A stretch of DNA of 64,000 bases from Microbulbifer harenosus (GCF_005771435.1 NZ_VANI01000009.1:248001-312000); one strand, 5' to 3'. Shown: positions 7,807 through 16,231, counted from the first letter of the stretch. A program made the numbers and translations. The notes: generated from the sequence alone by a model not told the origin.

Positions 7807-10425
7807 ATGTCAGCCCAGCAAAAATTCCAGATTGTTTCTGCGGGTAAAACTCTCCGTGCCAAATCGCCGGCGGAGGTATTGCAGCAGATGGCTAGTGCGT
7901 TCTCTATCAAGACCGAGCAGGCGCGCAAACTGTTTGTTAAGGGCTGGGTGATCAAAGATCAACTGACTCCAGCGCAGGTGGTGCAGTATCGCACACAGCT
8001 GCAGCAGATCGGCCTGAAAATCGAGGTGCATCCGGCGGGCAAGTTCGACAACCGCGCAATCCTTGCCCGACTGCAGTTTGCCCGCCAGCGCAAGGCGAAG
8101 TTGAATCCGGAGGTGGCAGAAACGGCTCAGGTCGCGGCACCTCCCGCCGGGCCAGTCGATACGTCATCGGCGGATACGAAAAAAGCAGGGGGCAGCCTGT
8201 CTTCGCAAGACCTGCCAGCCAACCGGCCGCGCGTTCAGGTATCCCGTGAGAAGCTTCCTGGCGGTGACACGGGCGCAATGGCGAGTGCCCGCGCCCAACT
8301 GGAAGCGCTGTTTCTCCCGGAGAGCGCGCCCGAAGTTAACGTGAATGCCGGCCGCTTGGCCATACTGCCGGGTATGCTCGGCGCGGCGTTGGTGCCGGCG
8401 CTTTTCTGCTTGATGTTTGGCCTGTGCGTGTATTACGTGGGGTTGGCACTGTGGGCGATACCGGCGGCCATTCTTGAGGGCTCTTTCGGTTTCGCCACGA
8501 TGGCGGGCGTGCTGGTTAAGCTAGTGCTGCTCGGTGTGTTTGCGGCGCTTTTGCCTATTCCCTATTTCTTTCCCGTGGTTTCTCCAGTGGATGGCGTGGC
8601 CGGTGAGCGGTTGCGCAAGCAAGAGGCGCCAGGGCTGTTTCTGCTGCTCGAGATACTGCAACAAAAGGTCGGCTTGGGAATTACCGGCAGGCTGGCGGGG
8701 CCGCGCAACCTCTCGGCCGCTAGTGCCACTACCGGCGCGCTGGTGGAGGTGACGCCCGGGGCGGAAATTCGCGTGAGGAAGGACACGGCCGGGCAACCGA
8801 GGCTGAGTCTCGGGCTCGCCGCAGTGGCCAGTTTGAGAGCCAGTGACGTGCTGGCGCTGATCGCCAGATCCATGTGCGGCTTTCACGGGCGCTGGAGCAG
8901 GCTTGCCAGCGACCTCGCGCTGACGCCAGTGCAGCGACTGCAGCAGATGCAGGAGGCGATGGAGCAGGAACTGACCTTGCTCAGCGCCGGGGCGGGAACC
9001 GCAAAAGTTCTTCAACCGCTGCACCGCTTGCTGGCCAGTTGCGGGCTGGCGCTGGTGCCGGTTACCGATCGTCTGCTCAGGCTGCATCGCGCCGCCAGTG
9101 GACCCCTGGCCCGGCGTCTGGAGACCCGTGCAGACTGCGCTGCCGCGCAGATCATCGGCAGCGATGGGTTTGCCGATTTTGCTGAGCGCTGGAACCAGTT
9201 ATTACATGCGGATCTGGTGTGTGGAGAAATCAACCGCGAGGCGCAATTGGTGGGCAAGCGTCTGGCCAATGTCCCGCAAGCGGTGCGTTGGTTGCGTGCC
9301 AATCTCGATGAGCAAACCCGGGCCAGTATCGAAATGTCGATGGGTGAGACCACCGACTGCTGGAGCCCGGCGGAGCCCGCCGGGCACGAGCGCATTGCCG
9401 CGGTTGAGGAGCGCGGTTTCAACCCTCTGCTGGCGCGCGGTGACTTTTCCTTTCCGAAGCTGTTCTTGGACTTCGATGGACTGTGTATCAGAGTCAGCCG
9501 TGTGGGGGCGGACGACAGTTGCCGCGCGGTGGAGAATCATCTGCTGCTCACCGCCAGCCGGGAGGTCGAGGAGGCTCAACAGACACTGACAGAGTATTTC
9601 AACCGGGTGATTCCGCGGGAATTCCTACCCAATAGTGGACCAGCCAATGCAGAGCTGGCGGAGCTGGACCTGCAGCAGACCATCGACTGGTTGCGCGCCC
9701 GCCTGGTGGACTTACAGGAATTGGAGCAGCGCCACGGACAACTGCAATTGCACGGCGCGCGCATCCAACTGGGGGCGGCGCTGGTGCGCGCCAACGTGCG
9801 TATCGACCCGCGCAAATATCATCTCACCGGTACCACGCCCGCAGCCGCGGACGAAACCCGCAAACACAACCGGGTGCGCATCCAGGAGTGTCAGCAGCAA
9901 CGAGGGCAGATACATGCCATGTTCCTCCAGCGCATACGCAAAACGGTAGTGGGTATGGATACGCCGGAGCGCAATACGGCTGGCGCGCTGCTGGCAAAAC
10001 TCGCCCTGTTTGAGCAGCTGCGGGAGCCGCTCTGCGCCCTGGAACGCACTGGCGATCTGGTGTGCGAAATGATCGAGCAGCACGCCGTCGGTGAGCTGCC
10101 CGCGGCGCTGCTGCAGAAATATCCACCTCTGGCGGTACAACAGATCCGCCAGGTTTATCAGGTTGCCACGCACAACGAGGGCCTGCTGAGTGACGATCTG
10201 CTGCAGAAACTGGCCGCCTGCGGGGAAGGAGAGGTTGTCATCACCGGCCACAGCCGGTCAGGAGAACTCATTAGCCAGTTGCAGGCGCTGGAATTGCGCT
10301 GCAAACACGCGAGTGCGGTGGTGCACGAGGGATATCAGTTACTGCTCGCGCGCCTGTTGGGATTGTGTCTGGCAGAAGAAAAGCGCCGCGACATCAAGCC
10401 GCTGCGCCTGGCAGCGGTCATTTGA
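7807..10425 (+). CDS. Large membrane protein resembling a catalytically inactive M48 peptidase
   Basis: 872 aa. Residues 5-76 resemble the small N-terminal domain seen in some bacterial membrane proteins (F-x-IV-x-G, then a helix, K-x-V-I, then a second helix and a final strand). Residues 80-185 are a linker. Two hydrophobic segments lie at about 188-213 and 218-258, the second ending in FFPVVSP. What follows tracks the order of large M48 metallopeptidases: ELF-like APGLFLLLEI, then LGLAAVASL and LIARSMCGF. The last aligns with the zinc site VLAHEFGHF, so His-Glu-Phe-Gly-His is replaced by Arg354-Ser-Met-Cys-Gly358. The distal E-x2-AD (LETRADCAAA, Glu439) remains. The C-terminal 400 residues are helical. 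It stands alone between an AGCS symporter and yciH. Function unknown; pseudo-peptidase is my inference. Confidence 0.7.
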   Translation: MSAQQKFQIVSAGKTLRAKSPAEVLQQMASAFSIKTEQARKLFVKGWVIKDQLTPAQVVQYRTQLQQIGLKIEVHPAGKFDNRAILARLQFARQRKAKLNPEVAETAQVAAPPAGPVDTSSADTKKAGGSLSSQDLPANRPRVQVSREKLPGGDTGAMASARAQLEALFLPESAPEVNVNAGRLAILPGMLGAALVPALFCLMFGLCVYYVGLALWAIPAAILEGSFGFATMAGVLVKLVLLGVFAALLPIPYFFPVVSPVDGVAGERLRKQEAPGLFLLLEILQQKVGLGITGRLAGPRNLSAASATTGALVEVTPGAEIRVRKDTAGQPRLSLGLAAVASLRASDVLALIARSMCGFHGRWSRLASDLALTPVQRLQQMQEAMEQELTLLSAGAGTAKVLQPLHRLLASCGLALVPVTDRLLRLHRAASGPLARRLETRADCAAAQIIGSDGFADFAERWNQLLHADLVCGEINREAQLVGKRLANVPQAVRWLRANLDEQTRASIEMSMGETTDCWSPAEPAGHERIAAVEERGFNPLLARGDFSFPKLFLDFDGLCIRVSRVGADDSCRAVENHLLLTASREVEEAQQTLTEYFNRVIPREFLPNSGPANAELAELDLQQTIDWLRARLVDLQELEQRHGQLQLHGARIQLGAALVRANVRIDPRKYHLTGTTPAAADETRKHNRVRIQECQQQRGQIHAMFLQRIRKTVVGMDTPERNTAGALLAKLALFEQLREPLCALERTGDLVCEMIEQHAVGELPAALLQKYPPLAVQQIRQVYQVATHNEGLLSDDLLQKLAACGEGEVVITGHSRSGELISQLQALELRCKHASAVVHEGYQLLLARLLGLCLAEEKRRDIKPLRLAAVI

Positions 10426-10441
10426 GTTGAGAAGGCCGGGA

Positions 10442-10765
10442 TCAACCCCCGGCCAGCTTTACCTTGTAGTTTTTGGACTCCAGCAGCAGCTTAATCTCAT
10501 CGCGCTTGTCGCCCTGGATTTCGATCACGCCGTCCTTCAGCGCACCGCCGCACCCACAGCGCTTTTTTAGCTCCGCCAATAGCAGCTTGAGCTCGCTGTC
10601 GGTACCCTCCACGCCGCGCACACAGGTCACGCCCTTGCCCTTGCGGCCCTTGGTCTCGCGCTGGATGCGCACATAGCCGTCGCCCTGGTGGCGTCTCTCA
10701 CTAGGCGGTTCCTCTTTGATGCGGCCGCGGTCAGTGGAATAGACGAGTCGGTTTTTGTCGCTCAT
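10442..10765 (-). CDS. yciH: Translation initiation factor Sui1 family protein (YciH)
   Basis: The 107-aa protein starts at MSDKNRLVYSTD, which is the homologous start; an in-frame ATG 33 bases upstream is less likely. The C-terminal 80 residues are the SUI1/eIF1 fold: VRIQRETKGRKGKGVTCVRG, then ELKKRCGCGGALKDGVIEIQGD with the conserved CGCGG turn. E. coli YciH behaves as an accessory initiation factor that influences start-codon and initiator-tRNA fidelity on the 30S subunit. It is convergent with the large M48-like gene, 16 bases apart. A GC-rich palindrome at 10434-10454 overlaps the stop codon. Confidence 0.95.
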   Translation of the reverse strand: MSDKNRLVYSTDRGRIKEEPPSERRHQGDGYVRIQRETKGRKGKGVTCVRGVEGTDSELKLLLAELKKRCGCGGALKDGVIEIQGDKRDEIKLLLESKNYKVKLAGG

Positions 10766-10920
10766 GGGGCTGCTGGTACGTCGATGATGGGCGGGCAAGG
10801 ATAGCGAAGCGCGGGATTTCGATAAAGAGGGGATCAGACCAAGGGCGCGCAGATTGAGGTTTCGGAGCCGGGTTCGGCTAGAATGTCCGAGTATGCATCC
10901 GCCAAGAAGGAAAAGAGCGA

Positions 10921-11754
10921 ATGGCGCTGACTGGAGCCCGCAAGTGGCTGAACGAAGTCATCTTCGGTACCGATACCCCCGCGGGTAAACTTTTTGACGT
11001 TGTCCTGATCTGGGCCATCCTGCTCAGCGTGGCGCTGGTGCTGCTGGCATCGGTGCAGAGCTGGTGGGTGCGCTATGGCGAAGTTTTTTTCGTCTTGGAG
11101 TGGTTTTTTACCGCCCTGTTTACCGTGGAATATCTGACGCGGATCTACTGTGCCCGGGACCGGCGGGAGTACATCTTCAGCTTTTACGGTGTTGTCGACC
11201 TGCTGGCGATTCTACCGAGTTATCTCGCTCTGATTTTCACCGGTGCCACCTACCTGATGGTGATCCGCTTGCTGCGCGTGCTGCGGATCTTCCGGATTCT
11301 GAAGCTGGTGCGTTACCTGAGAGACGCCAACATACTAGCGCGCTCCCTGTGGCAGGCGCGGCGGCGGATACTGGTGTTCTATGCTGGTGTACTCGTACTT
11401 TGTATCATCTTTGGCAGTGTGATGTTTGTGGTCGAAGGACCGCAGCACGGCTTTACCAGTATTCCCAAGAGTATCTACTGGACGATCGTCACCATCACCA
11501 CCGTGGGGTTCGGGGATATCACCCCGCACACCCCGCTCGGGCAAACCATCGCCTCCATGACCATGCTGATCGGTTACTCCATCATTGCCGTGCCCACCGG
11601 CATAGTCACCGCGGAACTGGCACACGAGCTGGGTCGGGAAAAACAGCTGGCCCGCTGTCACAACTGCGGCCGCGCCGGCCACGATGCAGACTCCGAATTC
11701 TGCAAGCACTGCGGCTACCGGCTTGAGGAGTTCGAACCCACGCCGAGTGACTGA
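10921..11754 (+). CDS. Voltage-gated-type potassium channel/ion transporter with C-terminal zinc ribbon
   Basis: This 277-aa protein has the six-segment S1-S6 voltage-gated channel layout. An S4-like helix is rich in Arg every third residue (VIRLLRVLRIFRILKLVRYL, about residues 116-135). A pore loop carries the K+ selectivity filter TTVGFGDI (about residues 197-204), and S6 follows it. After S6, two Cys pairs, CHNCG and CKHCG (about residues 246-265), form a probable zinc ribbon facing the cytosol. The channel domain would form a tetramer in the inner membrane. The zinc ribbon tail is found in some bacterial relatives and its role is unknown. GAAGGAAAAG precedes the ATG. The gene appears to be a single-gene unit. 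Confidence 0.92.
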   Translation: MALTGARKWLNEVIFGTDTPAGKLFDVVLIWAILLSVALVLLASVQSWWVRYGEVFFVLEWFFTALFTVEYLTRIYCARDRREYIFSFYGVVDLLAILPSYLALIFTGATYLMVIRLLRVLRIFRILKLVRYLRDANILARSLWQARRRILVFYAGVLVLCIIFGSVMFVVEGPQHGFTSIPKSIYWTIVTITTVGFGDITPHTPLGQTIASMTMLIGYSIIAVPTGIVTAELAHELGREKQLARCHNCGRAGHDADSEFCKHCGYRLEEFEPTPSD

Positions 11755-11900
11755 CCAGGCGCATCGCCGGGTCTCGGGGAGTCCTTTGTCCGTTTCCTTA
11801 ACAGTCATTGCGCTATCCGCTATCCTTGCGCCCCGTTTTGGCCGGTCGCGCCCCAGGTGTGCCGGTCTGTCTAACCCTCTCAGATACCGGACTTCTCCCA

Positions 11901-13046
11901 ATGGATATCCAGGGATACTGCGCACCGGGCTATGAAGCCCTGTACGACGCTTTTGCCAGCAACTTTCGCGATCATGGTGATACGGGGGCATCCTTCTGTG
12001 CTGTGCTGCGGGGAGAGATTGTCGCCTCTCTGTGGGCCGGTAGTGCCGATCGCGATGGTGCGCGGCCATTCGAAGAGCATACGCTCACCAATGTGTTTTC
12101 TTCTTCCAAAGGTGTGCTCGCCCTCATTGCGCTACAACAGGTAGCGGCGGGCCGGCTGGATCTGGATCTGCCGGTGGCGCACTATTGGCCGGAATTTGCT
12201 GCCGCCGGCAAGCAGGATATCACCGGTCGGCAGTTGCTCTGTCACCGCTCCGGAGTCATCGCGTTTCGGGAAAAAGTTGCCGACGACCTGATCTATGACT
12301 GGGAGGCGGCACTAAGGCAAGTGGCGGCCACGGAACCCTGGTGGACACCGGGGTCGCGGCAGGGCTATGCGCCATTCCTCTACGGCTGGACACTGGGTGG
12401 TCTGATCGAGAAGGCCAGTGGCCTGTCGCTGATGTCATTGTACTGCGAGGGAGTGGCGGAACCCCTGGCATTGGACGGCGGCTTCGGCGCGGTGGGCCAC
12501 CGCTCAACAAGCATTGCCGATGTGGGCCCTCTGAAAAAGCCGCTGCCGGAACTGCGCGATAACGCCATTGGCCGCTCCATTAAGGAGGATCGGCAGGGCC
12601 CGGTGGCTACCGCGTTTACCAACCCCGTCACCCTGATGATGGGAACCAATGGGGCGTCGTGGCGGGGTGCACTGATTCCGGCGGCCAACGGCCATTTCAG
12701 CGCGCGGGACCTGGCGACGATCTACGGCGATCTCGCGAGCGAAGCACCTGCGCTGCTGCCGGCGGATCTGCTGCGAACGTCCATTGAGGAACAGAGTCGC
12801 GGACAGGATGCCATCCTTCAGGCCGAGGTGGCATTCGCCTGTGGCTTTATTCGATCTGGGGAGGCCCAGGATCTTTATTTCGGCAGTCCCGCGGGCTTCG
12901 GCCACCCCGGTGCCGGCGGCAGCATCGGCTTTGCCGATCCGCTGGCGGAGGTGGGTTTCGGCTACGTCACTTCGCGTATGGGGCAAAGCCTGTTTATGGA
13001 TCAGCGAGCGGTGGGGCTCATGCAGTGTCTTTACCGACTGCTGTAA
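11901..13046 (+). CDS. Serine hydrolase, class C beta-lactamase/esterase (EstB-like) family
   Basis: 381 aa from the ATG at 11901 (MDIQGYCAPGYE). A longer upstream frame exists but its first residues look like non-coding translation. The catalytic SxxK motif is in FSSSKGVLAL (about residue 73). A Tyr region follows (GYAPFLYGWTLG) matching the Tyr-x-Asn or Tyr-x-x of the family, and the C-terminal GFGHPGAGGSIGF takes the place of the K/H-x-G box. No signal peptide is seen, so a cytosolic esterase-like role is likelier than antibiotic hydrolysis. Such proteins hydrolyse small esters or peptides. It is followed closely by slyX; both read in the same direction with a 57-base gap. Confidence 0.88.
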   Translation: MDIQGYCAPGYEALYDAFASNFRDHGDTGASFCAVLRGEIVASLWAGSADRDGARPFEEHTLTNVFSSSKGVLALIALQQVAAGRLDLDLPVAHYWPEFAAAGKQDITGRQLLCHRSGVIAFREKVADDLIYDWEAALRQVAATEPWWTPGSRQGYAPFLYGWTLGGLIEKASGLSLMSLYCEGVAEPLALDGGFGAVGHRSTSIADVGPLKKPLPELRDNAIGRSIKEDRQGPVATAFTNPVTLMMGTNGASWRGALIPAANGHFSARDLATIYGDLASEAPALLPADLLRTSIEEQSRGQDAILQAEVAFACGFIRSGEAQDLYFGSPAGFGHPGAGGSIGFADPLAEVGFGYVTSRMGQSLFMDQRAVGLMQCLYRLL

Positions 13047-13103
13047 GTGTCGAACACCGGAATACAGAAACGGCAATCGGGATTTGAACGCAGGTAGAGC
13101 ACC

Positions 13104-13331
13104 ATGGGCGATGAAGTAACGCGGCTTGCCGCGCGAGTGGATGAACTGGAAACCCGCCTGGCATTCCAGGAGGACACCCTGTCCCAACTGAACGATGTGA
13201 TTGCGGTGCAGGACGCGCAGCTTCGCGCCCTGCTGGGGCGGGTTAAGGACGTGGCGGAAAAATACCAGGACCTCAGTTATGAACTGCAGAAGGGGTCGAA
13301 GCCGGAGGACGAAAAACCACCTCATTACTGA
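13104..13331 (+). CDS. slyX: SlyX family protein
   Basis: 75 aa, starting with ATG after a weak purine-rich stretch. The sequence is a coiled coil: VDELETRLAFQEDTLSQLND, then a second heptad run ending in a polar tail with the typical Pro-Pro-His-Tyr C-terminus (EKPPHY). This ending is the recognised mark of SlyX. The protein is short and cytosolic, and its role is unknown in any organism I know. It lies 57 bases after the serine hydrolase gene and is probably cotranscribed with it. Confidence 0.9.
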   Translation: MGDEVTRLAARVDELETRLAFQEDTLSQLNDVIAVQDAQLRALLGRVKDVAEKYQDLSYELQKGSKPEDEKPPHY

Positions 13332-14023
13332 ATCATTTCCAGTGCCGGCGCGCACTTTGTCTTCGCCGCTCTCTGTCAGGCGCTGGTCAAAATGTCGGCA
13401 ACTCGTCGTGGGCGCCATCACCAAACTGTCACCGCAACGGGGTAAACTCTTCCCGCAGCGCGTATTTCCACCCGAGTTTCTGGAAATCTCCCGGAATCCT
13501 GCCGTTCTCCCCCGGTCAAGCCTTGACAAGTTTTTTTCCACATGTTCACGCGGCCTGTGGGTAGTGGTGTATGGAGCCGCCAAATTGGTACGGGAAAAAC
13601 GAATTATCTTGTAACCTACTGATTTTTAAGGAATAAATCTTTGGGGCCAAAAAGTGCGCAAATCGCTGGGGGCAAGAGATGGCGCCGGCTTGGGTCGACT
13701 TTATTGCATTCATGCACAAAGTTATCCACAGATCTTGTGGAAGAACCCATTACAGGCGGGCACACCGAAATCAACCGTCGGTGGCAATGACCGGCGCCGG
13801 GTGTTTCCCAAGGAAACGAAATCCGGGTTTGTTCGCGGCAGGCAAAATGAAATGCAGAGGGCGTCAAATTTGGGATCTGTGCAGTAGACCTTAGAGGACT
13901 TTGCGCATAGTCTTCGTGCCCAAGGCGAATGTGGTTCAGCTTCCAGTCAGATTTCGGAAGCGATACTGCATTCAACCGCCGTATTTTTACCGGTTATCAG
14001 TAAAAGCGTTAGGAGAAGCTTAA
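13332..14023. other. Long gene-free region with two DnaA-box matches and an AT-rich stretch
   Basis: Nearly 700 bases without a credible gene. It holds a perfect DnaA box TTATCCACA at 13722-13730 and a consensus-compatible TTTTCCACA at 13534-13542. An AT-rich tract (about 13598-13640) lies between them. A partial inverted match (TGTGGAAGA) follows the first box at 13736-13744. A TTGACA at 13513-13518 could be a -35 element. The 3' end carries the promoter and leader for the OmpA-family gene, with AGGAG before its start. dnaA, gidA and rpmH are not nearby, so this is not the expected place for oriC. Confidence 0.5.
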
Positions 14024-14674
14024 ATGAAAAAATGGGTAGCAATTCTTGCCCTGGGCTCACTGGTTGGTTGTACCACTCTGGACCCCTACACACAGGAAAG
14101 TAAAACCAGCAATGCCGCCAAAGGAGCGGGTGCTGGTGCCGTAGCTGGGGCCATCATCGGTGCGGCAACCGCCAGCAAGAGCGATCGCAAGAAAGGCGCC
14201 ATCACCGGTGCGCTGGGTGGCGCAGCCATTGGCGGCGGTGTCGGTTACTACATGGACCGCCAGGAAATGGCACTGCGCCAGAAGCTGGAAGGTACCGGTG
14301 TACGGGTTCAGCGTGAGGGCGACAATATCCGCCTGATCATGCCGGGCAACATCACCTTCCCGACCAGCGGCTACGAAATCCGCACCGATTTCTACGGCAC
14401 TCTGGACTCCGTAGTCCTGGTGCTGAAAGAATTCGACAAGACAGCAATTCGTGTAAGCGGCCACACCGACAGCACGGGTTCCGACGTTACCAACCAGACC
14501 CTGAGTGAACGTCGCGCCCAGTCCGTGGCCAACTTCTTCGGTTCTCGCGGTGTTGCCGCTGGTCGCGTGCAGGCGGTCGGCTATGGTGAGCGTTACCCCA
14601 TCGCCAGCAACGACAGCGACGCCGGCCGTCAGGCCAACCGTCGTGTGGAGCTTGAACTGCTGCCGCTGCAGTAA
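14024..14674 (+). CDS. OmpA family lipoprotein with glycine-zipper domain (YiaD-like)
   Basis: The 216-aa protein has a lipoprotein signal (MKKWVAILALGSLVGC, lipobox LVGC with Cys16). A Gly/Ala-rich stretch (about residues 32-75, GAGAGAVAGAIIGAAT and GGAAIGGGVGYY) is a glycine-zipper-type segment. The C-terminal OmpA/Pal peptidoglycan-binding domain (about residues 100-216) carries VSGHTDSTG and the conserved Asp/Arg pair near NRRVELEL. The domain order matches E. coli YiaD. It is expected in the outer membrane, anchored by lipid and bound to peptidoglycan. A strong AGGAG lies 8 bases before the ATG and an intrinsic terminator follows at once, so it is a single-gene transcript. Confidence 0.93.
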   Translation: MKKWVAILALGSLVGCTTLDPYTQESKTSNAAKGAGAGAVAGAIIGAATASKSDRKKGAITGALGGAAIGGGVGYYMDRQEMALRQKLEGTGVRVQREGDNIRLIMPGNITFPTSGYEIRTDFYGTLDSVVLVLKEFDKTAIRVSGHTDSTGSDVTNQTLSERRAQSVANFFGSRGVAAGRVQAVGYGERYPIASNDSDAGRQANRRVELELLPLQ

Positions 14675-14681
14675 CAGACCC

Positions 14682-14707
14682 AAAGGGCGCTTCGGCGCCC
14701 TTTTTTG
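14682..14707 (+). terminator. Intrinsic terminator after the OmpA-family gene
   Basis: Six-base-pair stem GGGCGC/GCGCCC with a TTCG tetraloop (14685-14700), flanked by AAA and followed by six T residues. It starts 8 bases after the stop codon. Confidence 0.95.
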
Positions 14708-14782
14708 TTGATGATTTTGGTGACAGGCGAAAATGGCAGGGAAAGAAACCAAGGGTAGAGCGCAGGGATTGCGAAGGGGGAA

Positions 14783-15322
14783 GTGTTGAATCGCCCATCT
14801 ATTTATACAGGGCCAGGTATGGCGTGCGGGATGGCACTGATGGCAGCCGTGGCAGTCGTCGCGGGCTGTGCCAATGAGCGCGTATCTGATGCCGCGCTGC
14901 ACGCGGGCAATCTCGAAGCGCATCCAGCGGTGTCCGACAAGTCTCAGGGTGGCAGTGACCTGCCGCTCGACGAAGCCGTGTCACGTCGTGTTGCCGAGGC
15001 CGAGCTGGTGGCAAAAGTCCGCATCACCGGCGTGCACCGTATGATCGATCATGCGCTGTCGGAACCGGGCATGATGGCGATCCTCGGGTACGTCTATTCC
15101 GGTGTGGCGGAGAAAGTCTGGAAAGGGGAGTCCGCCAGGTTGCTGGCGTTCCGCCTGACATTGGACGACTGTGAAGAAAAGCTCCGCGAGGGCAAGCAAT
15201 ACCTGATTTTTGCGAGTGTCGACACCGAGGGGCGCCTGCAGCTGACAAGCTGCGAAGCGGCCGTCGCGGATGGCGAGGCGGAGAATCTGCTGGTACAACT
15301 GGACCGCTACCTACAGGGGTGA
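14783..15322 (+). CDS. Putative lipoprotein with NTR/TIMP-like domain
   Basis: About 179 aa. The GTG at 14783 and TTG at 14786 are both possible; AAGGGGG lies just upstream. A hydrophobic stretch ends in VVAGC, a lipobox with Cys at about residue 29, so an outer-membrane lipoprotein is likely. In the C-terminal 110 residues, AELVAKVRITGV, YVYSGVAEKVWKGE, the spaced LREGKQYLIFASVDTEG and LTSCEA follow the order of netrin/TIMP-like (NTR) beta-barrel domains. One Cys pair may form a disulfide. The function of bacterial NTR proteins is mostly unknown. It lies downstream of the OmpA-family gene but behind a terminator. The family call rests on pattern reading only. Confidence 0.55.
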   Translation: MLNRPSIYTGPGMACGMALMAAVAVVAGCANERVSDAALHAGNLEAHPAVSDKSQGGSDLPLDEAVSRRVAEAELVAKVRITGVHRMIDHALSEPGMMAILGYVYSGVAEKVWKGESARLLAFRLTLDDCEEKLREGKQYLIFASVDTEGRLQLTSCEAAVADGEAENLLVQLDRYLQG

Positions 15323-15644
15323 CCGCTCATATCTGCCCGCGTTGCATCAGCCTGTTTCCCCGCAAAAGGCGCAACCATATAGATCCCGCCTAAATAATCC
15401 GCTGGTTGTTTAATAGCAATTAATACTTGATTCCGGGAACAATGTTCCTTGAAGTGCGGCAATTGAAGATTATTCTTATCAGTATTGGCGCCGACTTCTT
15501 CTGCAATCCCGCATTCTGCGAAATCCGTTGTGGCGCTGACCGGTAACGACAGGGCAAATTAATATCGCGTCAACTGGCGCAACGGGTAGAGGTTGGCCCA
15601 GCTCGTTCTGAATCCTGCACAACCGACCAGGGGTCATTGGGTAT
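15323..15644. other. Intergenic, 322 bases, with a 13-bp palindrome
   Basis: No convincing coding frame. A palindrome GGAACAATGTTCC (15436-15448) could be an operator for the downstream gene. Most of the rest is AT-richer than the neighbours and probably holds the promoter of the gene at 15645. Confidence 0.4.
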
Positions 15645-16109
15645 ATGAAGAAATTACTGTTACCACTGATAATTCTGCTGTTGATCATCGGCTATTTTAT
15701 GGCGAAGAGAACGGATCACAGTGCGGACGACGCCTATGACAAACTGGAGAAACCGCCTGCGGAAAGTACCCAGCCGGTACCAGACAGCGACTCGGGTATG
15801 CCGGATACCACTACTCCACCGGACACCACTACGCCGCCAGACTCAGAGTCCACCATGCCACCAGATGACGATGACGTAGCGCCCATCATTGACGACCCTC
15901 AGTCTCCCGACTCATTGCGCGATGAAGCCAGAGAAGCCGGTGATGCGATCGAGGGTGCGGCAAAGGAGACCGGTGACGTTATTAAAGATGCCGCCGAAGA
16001 CGCCGGTGACGCGATCAAGGATGCCGGTGACGCAACCAAAGATGCCGCCGAGGATGCCTTAGACAAGCTCCGCGGCGAAGACAAAACCGAAGAGGAGCCG
16101 CAGCAGTAA
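15645..16109 (+). CDS. Membrane-anchored low-complexity protein, 154 aa
   Basis: A single N-terminal hydrophobic segment (about residues 3-19) is followed by a disordered Pro/Thr/Asp-rich region (about residues 35-90, repeats of TTTPPD). The C-terminal part (about 93-145) is a highly charged amphipathic helix built of repeated motifs such as GDAIKDA and KDAAEDA. These repeats resemble LEA/apolipoprotein-like helices. No enzyme motif is present. It is probably periplasmic, tethered to the inner membrane, or a cleaved secreted protein. Role unknown; a stress-protective or spacer function is only a guess. A weak purine-rich stretch precedes the ATG, and a strong terminator closes the unit. Confidence 0.75.
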   Translation: MKKLLLPLIILLLIIGYFMAKRTDHSADDAYDKLEKPPAESTQPVPDSDSGMPDTTTPPDTTTPPDSESTMPPDDDDVAPIIDDPQSPDSLRDEAREAGDAIEGAAKETGDVIKDAAEDAGDAIKDAGDATKDAAEDALDKLRGEDKTEEEPQQ

Positions 16110-16141
16110 GCGCCCGGAGCTTACCGTTAACGGTGTCTGCC

Positions 16142-16170
16142 AAAGGCCGCGAATATTCGCGGCCTTTTTT
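16142..16170 (+). terminator. Intrinsic terminator
   Basis: Stem AAAGGCCGCGAA/TTCGCGGCCTTT with a short loop, followed by a T run. It lies about 32 bases after the stop of the gene at 15645-16109. Confidence 0.95.
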
Positions 16171-16231
16171 CTTTCCCGCCGCCGCATTCTTTCCTAGGCT
16201 GAAAAGAGCAGTAACAAAACTCTGACAGCCG

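Noticed and set aside
10434..10454. GGCCGGG/CCCGGCC palindrome after the M48-like gene, considered a terminator
   Set aside because: It overlaps the yciH stop codon and has no T tract worth the name on either strand.
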